Positions 7,592-11,597 of a DNA stretch of 11,597 nucleotides are shown in pieces. The stretch comes from an uncultured Alphaproteobacteria bacterium (GTDB taxonomy: Bacteria; Pseudomonadota; Alphaproteobacteria; Puniceispirillales; UBA1172). The notes under the pieces were generated by a model. It was given only the letters and a program-made list of their open reading frames with translations, made no database searches and was not told the origin of the DNA. How positions within the stretch are numbered: the first letter of the stretch is position 1; every line of letters begins with the position of its first letter. Where the stretch lies: positions 1-11,597 of the forward strand of contig CALFYS010000011.1 in the NCBI GenBank assembly GCA_937952245.1, written 5' to 3'. Made by a program: the position numbers and the translations under genes.

Positions 7592-7606
7592 CTTTAAAAA
7601 ACCCTC

Positions 7607-8260
7607 TTATACGCCGCCTATTGGCGTGATCATTTCCAATTTAATCAAGCCTGTGTACAGCATTTCAAACGTCAGATAGATGAGCAACACCAAGCCCAAC
7701 CACGACAGCCATTTGTATTTCAGCATAATCCGCATGATGAGCTGGGCAAAAAACGCCATCATCATAATCGCCAAGGCCAGACCAAAGACCAGCAAGGTCA
7801 CGTTATCATGGGCGATGGCGGCCACGGCGATAATATTATCAATCGACATGGAAACATCGGCCATCAAGATCGTGATCAAGGCGCGGCGGAAACTGTTGGC
7901 TTCACCATTTTCTTGGCTTTGACCTGAGCTTTTAGAAGAGCTTGCCGCCGCCATTTTGGCTTCTGCTTCTTCGGGTGTTGTTGAATTAAACTCTTTCAAG
8001 TCGTTATAAAAACGCCAACAGACCCACGCCAGCAAGGCCGAACCCACCAGCAAAATCCCCGGGATTTGCAACAGATAGGTGGCGGATACCGCAAAGACGA
8101 TCCGCAAGCCTGCCGCCGCCGCCATCCCAAAGAAAATCGCGCGTTGGCGATCCTTTGGCGCAAGACCAGCCGCCGCCATCCCAATCACCAGCGCGTTATC
8201 GCCGGACAGAACGATGTCGACAAAAATAATCTGAATAATATCTAAAATAATCTCGGTCAC
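7607..8260 (-). CDS. TerC/YjbE family integral membrane protein
   Basis: A 217-residue membrane protein with about seven hydrophobic segments and a hydrophilic Ser/Ala/Glu-rich loop at about 90-125. The two family signature motifs are both intact: Asp15-IVL-SGDN (15-22) near the N-terminus and Asp135-VSM-SIDN (135-142) after the loop. These acidic residues are thought to bind a metal ion. Relatives are linked to tellurite resistance, manganese export and metal loading of secreted proteins; the substrate here is unknown. The start is GTG, and its GTGA overlaps the TGA stop of the GMC dehydrogenase by four bases, so translation is probably coupled, with AGAGG ten bases upstream. Such tight pairing with a flavin dehydrogenase is unusual. 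An ion- or anion-export role for the pathway is speculation. Confidence 0.9.
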   Translation of the reverse strand: MTEIILDIIQIIFVDIVLSGDNALVIGMAAAGLAPKDRQRAIFFGMAAAAGLRIVFAVSATYLLQIPGILLVGSALLAWVCWRFYNDLKEFNSTTPEEAEAKMAAASSSKSSGQSQENGEANSFRRALITILMADVSMSIDNIIAVAAIAHDNVTLLVFGLALAIMMMAFFAQLIMRIMLKYKWLSWLGLVLLIYLTFEMLYTGLIKLEMITPIGGV

Positions 8261-9855
8261 GCGACACTATCCTCTAAAATCATTGCGGCGGCTTTTTCGC
8301 CAATCATAATTGCTGGGGCGTTGGTATTGCCTGATGTGATGATCGGCATAATCGACGCATCCGCCACCCGAAGGCCTTGGATGCCTTTGACGCGCAAGCG
8401 TTCATCAACAACGGCCATTTTATCTTGCCCCATTTTGCACGTCCCCGTGGGGTGATAAATGGTGGTGGAATGGCTTCTGGCCCAATCCAACAACGCGGCG
8501 TCATCGTCATCATCGACGCCCGCCCCCGGGGAAAATTCTTCAGTAATCATTGATTTAACAGGATCAGTACGGCAAATCTGACGTGTGATCTTCAGGCCTT
8601 TGACCAGCGTATCACAATCTGTCTTTGTCGCCAGATAATTTGGATGGATCGCGGGGTAATCTTCCATACTGGCGGATTTCAATTCAATATGGCCGGTGCT
8701 TTCTGGCCGCAATTGCAGAACAGACGCGGTAAACGCCGAAAAGCGATGGGGGCCATCCGCGGGGTTATCGGCGCTAAACGGCTGAATATGAAACTGTAAA
8801 TCAGGGCGATCAAGGGCGGGGTCAGATTTAATAAACCCTGTGCCCAAAGACGCGGCCATGGCCATCGGCCCTTGACGTGAAGCGGCGTATTGCAGCGCCA
8901 TCCCCACCAGTTTAATCGGATTGCGGCTGTCGGTATTGATCGAGCCACTGACACATTTATAAACTGGCCGCGCTTGCAAATGGTCTTGCAGGTTTTTACC
9001 AACCCCGGGCAATTCATGGATCATGTCGATGCCATGGGGTTTTAAATCATCGGCCGCCCCAATGCCGGAGGTCATCAAAATTTGCGGTGAGCCAATCGCC
9101 CCTGCGGATAAAACCACTTCCCGATGGGCGGTGATGGTCACAGGCTTGCCCTTAATCTTGGCTTTAATGCCGGTGACTTTCTTGCCATCAAACACCAAGC
9201 CTGTGGTCATGCAATGGGTGATAATATCAAAATTAGACCGCCCACGAGCAGGCTTCAGATAGGCCACGGCGGATGAACATCTCAGCCCGTTTTTCATGGT
9301 CATTTGGAAAAAGCCAACACCGTCTTGGTCGCCGGAATTGTAATCAGGGTTACGTTTAAAGCCCGCGTTTACCGCCGCATCAACCCATGCCGTGACGACA
9401 TCTCTGTTGACTTGATTTTCGGAGACATTCAAAGGCCCGCCTTTGCCGCGGTCTTCATGGTCAGCGCCTTCCCAATTTTCCGCTTTCTTGAAAAACGGCA
9501 AGACATCTTCCCATCCCCAACCTTTATTGCCCAATTGCGCCCAATGTTGGAAATCTTCCGCTTGGCCGCGAACATAAAGCAGCCCATTAATTGAGGACGA
9601 CCCGCCTAAAACCTTGCCGCGCGGCCATTTGATGGCGCGACCGTTCAACCCGGGGTCATTTTCGGTCATGTAGCACCAATCGGTATTGGGGTTGCCCATG
9701 GTGCGGAAATAGCCAATGGGGATATGAATCCATGGGTAGAGATCACGGCCGCCAGCTTCAAGCAAAGCAACGCGAAACCGGCCGTTTTCACTCAAACGGC
9801 TTGCCAACGCGCATCCAGCAGAGCCAGCGCCAACCACGACAAAATCGTATTCCAT
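8257..9855 (-). CDS. GMC family FAD-dependent alcohol dehydrogenase (choline dehydrogenase-like; IseJ candidate)
   Basis: A 532-residue flavoprotein that oxidises a primary alcohol, probably passing electrons to the respiratory chain. Seen: FAD-binding GAGSAG (10-15 region) with Glu33 of LLEAGG; GMC signature 1 PRGKVLGGSSSING (78-91); signature 2 GAIGSPQILMTSGIG (252-266); the active-site histidine His468 in YHPTGTCKMG; and SGNTNAP (508-514), the conserved asparagine region of choline dehydrogenase-type members. I prefer the ATG at 9855 over 9870: family members begin MEYDxVVVGAG, and GGGGA precedes it by three bases, while 9870 has no ribosome binding site. The gene is divergent from an IclR regulator and lies upstream of TRAP genes, the layout described for isethionate loci where IseJ makes sulfoacetaldehyde. 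Choline, polyethylene glycol or another alcohol cannot be excluded. Confidence 0.88.
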   Translation of the reverse strand: MEYDFVVVGAGSAGCALASRLSENGRFRVALLEAGGRDLYPWIHIPIGYFRTMGNPNTDWCYMTENDPGLNGRAIKWPRGKVLGGSSSINGLLYVRGQAEDFQHWAQLGNKGWGWEDVLPFFKKAENWEGADHEDRGKGGPLNVSENQVNRDVVTAWVDAAVNAGFKRNPDYNSGDQDGVGFFQMTMKNGLRCSSAVAYLKPARGRSNFDIITHCMTTGLVFDGKKVTGIKAKIKGKPVTITAHREVVLSAGAIGSPQILMTSGIGAADDLKPHGIDMIHELPGVGKNLQDHLQARPVYKCVSGSINTDSRNPIKLVGMALQYAASRQGPMAMAASLGTGFIKSDPALDRPDLQFHIQPFSADNPADGPHRFSAFTASVLQLRPESTGHIELKSASMEDYPAIHPNYLATKTDCDTLVKGLKITRQICRTDPVKSMITEEFSPGAGVDDDDDAALLDWARSHSTTIYHPTGTCKMGQDKMAVVDERLRVKGIQGLRVADASIMPIITSGNTNAPAIMIGEKAAAMILEDSVA

Positions 9856-9858
9856 CAA

Positions 9859-9863
9859 TCCCC
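9859..9863 (-). promoter_or_regulatory. Ribosome binding site deciding the GMC start
   Basis: GGGGA on the minus strand lies three bases before the ATG at 9855, inside a GTGGGGATTG context. The in-frame ATG at 9870 is preceded only by A-rich sequence (AAAACAAGA). The motif therefore favours the shorter, family-typical protein beginning MEYDF. Confidence 0.5.
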
Positions 9864-9882
9864 ACAACATTCTTGTTTTTTA

Positions 9883-9947
9883 TCTCAAAAAATAAAAAAT
9901 ATGCTTAATATTGACAAAATAATTATTTTTTGAGACTTTTTATCTCA
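9883..9947. promoter_or_regulatory. Divergent operator: 13-bp inverted repeat plus third box
   Basis: TCTCAAAAAATAA (9883-9895) and TTATTTTTTGAGA (9923-9935) are perfect inverted copies around 27 bases. A third box, TTTTTATCTCA (9937-9947), repeats 9877-9887 exactly 60 bases away and pairs with the middle box as TGAGA-N7-TCTCA. The three boxes straddle the putative promoters of the GMC and IclR genes. This is the expected form of an operator for a dimeric regulator that controls its own gene and the divergent catabolic gene. The IclR protein encoded at 10049 is the natural candidate. Confidence 0.6.
9889..9917 (-). promoter_or_regulatory. Putative promoter of the GMC-TerC unit
   Basis: On the minus strand TTGTCA (9912-9917) is separated by 17 bases from TATTTT (9889-9894), a fair sigma-70 pair. 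It predicts a start about 25-30 bases before the ATG at 9855. The -10 lies inside the left operator box. The -35 overlaps a plus-strand TTGACA (9911-9916) that could serve the IclR gene, although no good -10 follows that one at the right distance. Confidence 0.45.
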
Positions 9948-9982
9948 TATTTAATGCTTCCATGATTCGCGCATGATGACAA

Positions 9983-10032
9983 GTAAATTATTTGGGCAAA
10001 TTATTCGGGCAAATTATTTGAGTAAATATTTA
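9983..10032 (+). repeat. 13-nt tandem repeat in the IclR leader
   Basis: Three head-to-tail 13-base units, GTAAATTATTTGG (9983-9995), GCAAATTATTCGG (9996-10008) and GCAAATTATTTGA (10009-10021), are followed by a degenerate fourth beginning GTAAATATTTA. They fill most of the space between the divergent operator and the IclR start codon. The period is not a multiple of three, and no reading frame uses them. They may be iterated protein binding sites or a slippage product. Confidence 0.8.
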
Positions 10033-10048
10033 AGGTGCCATAAATCCG

Positions 10049-10831
10049 ATGGGTAATGACGTTTCAAAAACACCGCCGAATTTAAGAATGCTCACCATCC
10101 TTGATGTGTTTGCCGCCGCAGGCCAGCAGATGAGCGTGCAAGATTTGGTTGATCATTTGGGTTGGCCGAAACAATCCCTGCATCGTTTGGTGCAATCGCT
10201 GGTTGAGACGGGATACCTCGAACGCCAAGGGCGGCGCTATCGCCCTGCCCGCCAATTAACAAAACTGGCCAGCGGGATTATGCAATTTGCCCCTGATCTT
10301 GACGCGCGCCGTCAGATTTTAACGCGCCTTTCCGCCGATAGTGGTGAGACGGTCAATTTTGTCATGCCGATGGAAGATGGCATGACCTATGTTGATCGTG
10401 TGGATACCAACTGGCCGTTCCGGATTCTCTTGCCCATTGGTTCATCCGTTCCTTTTCATTGCACGGCCAGCGGCAAAACCTTTTTGGCGCATCTTCGTTC
10501 TGATCAACGGCAAAAAATGCTCACCAGCCTGACGTTGGAAGAACATACGGAAAACACCCATACCGATGTTGATGGCTTGATGCATGAGTTAAAAGAGATT
10601 CGCCGTCAGGGATTCGCCATTGATGATGAAGAATTTTTTGACAATATGTTTGCCATAGCCGTGCCTGTTTTTGATCACCGCAAGCGTTATTACGCGGCTC
10701 TGGCCACCCATGGCCCGAAACAGCGGTTTTCAAAAAAACAAGCCTTGGCGCTTGTTGATCAACTCAAGATATACGCGGCGCAAATCTCCGCCCTCACCTT
10801 TGGGTCAGATGACGATAGCCATGACGATTGA
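10049..10831 (+). CDS. IclR-family transcriptional regulator
   Basis: A 260-residue DNA-binding protein. Residues 12-70 form the winged helix-turn-helix (LRMLTILDVFAAAG, then SVQDLVDHLGWPKQSLHRLVQSL as the helix pair, and a GYLERQGRRYRPA wing). Residues 85-250 form the effector-binding domain, with the typical GSSVPFHCTASGKTFLA (131-147), GFAIDDEEFFDNMFAIAVPVFD (188-209) and AALATHGP (216-223). It acts as a ligand-responsive repressor or activator, most often dimeric or tetrameric. It is divergent from the GMC dehydrogenase and probably controls it and itself through the boxes at 9883-9947. The start at 10049 has only a weak, distant AAGGTG (about 12 bases away); the next ATG (codon 14) would cut into the first helix. 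IseR of isethionate loci is also IclR-type. The ligand is unknown. Confidence 0.92.
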   Translation: MGNDVSKTPPNLRMLTILDVFAAAGQQMSVQDLVDHLGWPKQSLHRLVQSLVETGYLERQGRRYRPARQLTKLASGIMQFAPDLDARRQILTRLSADSGETVNFVMPMEDGMTYVDRVDTNWPFRILLPIGSSVPFHCTASGKTFLAHLRSDQRQKMLTSLTLEEHTENTHTDVDGLMHELKEIRRQGFAIDDEEFFDNMFAIAVPVFDHRKRYYAALATHGPKQRFSKKQALALVDQLKIYAAQISALTFGSDDDSHDD

Positions 10832-11228
10832 GACATTTGACCAAATTATCAATGATCGCGGGTCGAAATACGCCGTGTCGGGCTGTCCTGTGGCCAGCAA
10901 AGCCGATGCCCAAGCGGCGGTGAAATTGTTGAAAAAAGACAAACGCTTTGCCCGTGCCAGCCATCATTCATGGGGGGCGATCCTCAGCCAAGGCGGGGCG
11001 ATCAAAAATGATGATGGCGAGGCCGGCGCGGGCATGGTGATTATCCGGATGCTGGAACGTGACGGGCTCAAGGATCATGTGATTATCGTCACCCGCTGGT
11101 TTGGCGGCACCCAATTGGGGGGTGACCGCTTTCGCCGTGTCCAAGATTGCGTTAAATATTATCTTGAAGAAGCCTCGTTTAAGACCAATCCCACGCCTCA
11201 ACCCCAAGAAGGTCAAGATCATGACTGA
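10821..11228 (+). CDS. Impact_N (UPF0029/YigZ-like) domain protein
   Basis: A 135-residue protein consisting almost only of the Impact_N domain found in bacterial YigZ and eukaryotic IMPACT (a Gcn1 binder in translation control). Motifs in order: DRGSKYAVSGCPV (12-24), the paired histidines ASHHSWG (46-52), DDGEAGAG (64-71; usually DDGEPSGTAG) and TRWFGGTQLGGDRFRRV (91-107; usually TRYFGG.KLG.GGL.RAY). YigZ proteins are about 200 residues because of a second C-terminal domain; that domain is absent here and the tail is Pro/Gln-rich. The bacterial function is not settled. The gene overlaps the end of the IclR gene by 11 bases; an in-frame ATG at 10809 is an alternative start, and neither has a clear ribosome binding site. 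Overlap suggests translational coupling but no pathway link. Confidence 0.8.
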   Translation: MTIETFDQIINDRGSKYAVSGCPVASKADAQAAVKLLKKDKRFARASHHSWGAILSQGGAIKNDDGEAGAGMVIIRMLERDGLKDHVIIVTRWFGGTQLGGDRFRRVQDCVKYYLEEASFKTNPTPQPQEGQDHD

Positions 11229-11597
11229 AGCCCAGCCAAATGAGATGCCCATCCTATGGTCGTTCCGGCGCTGCCCCTATGCGATGCGGGCGCGTCTCGC
11301 TATCCAGAGCAGTGGTTCAGCGGTTTACCTGCGGGAGATTCTGTTGCGGGATAAGCCTGATGAATTTATCCATGACAGCGCGAAAGCCACCGTGCCGGTG
11401 TTGCGGCTGACGGATGGCACGGTGATTGATGAAAGCCTTGATGTCATGCATTGGGCATTGGCGCAAAATGACCCTGAAAATTGGCGGGATATTCTGGCCA
11501 AAGACCCCGAGGCCAGCACCGCCTTTTTAGACGAATGTGACGGCGCGTTTAAATCAGCATTAGACCGTTATAAATACGCCAGCCGCTATGCCAAAAA
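11221..11597 (+). CDS. Glutathione S-transferase-like protein, N-terminal part (cut by window end)
   Basis: An open frame of 125 codons running off the right edge. The first 80 residues form a thioredoxin-like GST domain: LWSFRRCPYAMRARLAI, with Cys18 at the active-site position followed by Pro-Tyr; the cis-proline segment ATVPVL (Pro59); and the glutathione gamma-glutamyl contact DESLDVMHWAL (Glu71-Ser72). The start of an all-helical C-terminal domain follows (LDECDGAFKSALDRYKYASRYA). Complete relatives are about 220-240 residues, so roughly half is visible. AAGG eight bases before the ATG supports the start. The ATG lies within the end of the Impact_N gene (8-base overlap), continuing the overlapping plus-strand unit. 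Whether it acts as a transferase, a reductase or a non-catalytic protein cannot be told. Confidence 0.85.
   Translation, partial: MTEAQPNEMPILWSFRRCPYAMRARLAIQSSGSAVYLREILLRDKPDEFIHDSAKATVPVLRLTDGTVIDESLDVMHWALAQNDPENWRDILAKDPEASTAFLDECDGAFKSALDRYKYASRYAK

Noticed and set aside
7607..8260. Tellurite resistance determinant
   Set aside because: The family name is historical; no terZABDE genes are present, and the YjbE-like form is common in bacteria without tellurite resistance.
9983..10032. CRISPR-like array
   Set aside because: The units are 13 bases and directly adjacent with no spacers, and there are no cas genes.
10671..10820. Extended 185-residue start for the Impact_N gene
   Set aside because: The extra 50 residues lie out of frame inside the IclR effector domain and show no family similarity; the domain begins right after the ATG at 10821.

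Overview
The window looks like chromosomal DNA of a marine-type alphaproteobacterium. The grounds are a mid-range base composition, a TRAP transporter with a fused permease, an HpsN-like HisD-fold dehydrogenase, a GMC flavoprotein dehydrogenase and an L-asparaginase of the Rhizobium (AnsA/type II) family. The mix recalls SAR116/Puniceispirillum-like or roseobacter-like genomes. That placement is inference from gene content and style. No rRNA, tRNA, mobile element or CRISPR array is visible.

Layout. From about 9855 down to 81, eight genes lie on the minus strand. In transcription order they are: a GMC dehydrogenase, a TerC/YjbE membrane protein (4-nt stop/start overlap), a TRAP solute-binding protein with its own leader and strong ribosome binding site, a fused TRAP permease (DctQM), a zinc alcohol dehydrogenase, a small secreted four-cysteine Rap1a/Tai-like protein, an L-asparaginase II family protein, and an HpsN-like dehydrogenase. 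The run ends in a strong hairpin terminator at 22-59. Divergent from the GMC gene, on the plus strand, are an IclR-family regulator, a short Impact_N (UPF0029) protein and the start of a glutathione S-transferase-like gene cut by the window end. These three overlap one another and look like one transcription unit.

How the genes may work together. The minus-strand block reads as an uptake-and-oxidation locus: a TRAP system imports a small organic anion, and three dehydrogenases of different folds (GMC/FAD, zinc MDR, HisD-like zinc/NAD) oxidise alcohol groups. The HisD-like protein has the length and motif context of sulfopropanediol dehydrogenase (HpsN). IclR regulator + GMC dehydrogenase + TRAP transporter is also the reported architecture of isethionate loci (IseR, IseJ, IseKLM). 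The best hypothesis is therefore catabolism of C2/C3 hydroxysulfonates. No desulfonating enzyme (Xsc, SuyAB, CuyA) or sulfite exporter is present in the window, so this remains an inference.

Regulatory DNA is rich. The AT-rich GMC/IclR intergenic region has a perfect 13-bp inverted repeat around overlapping -35 elements, a third copy of the same box, and a 13-nt tandem repeat in the IclR leader. The solute-binding gene has two perfect inverted repeats upstream and an attenuator-like hairpin downstream, and its codon use suggests high expression.
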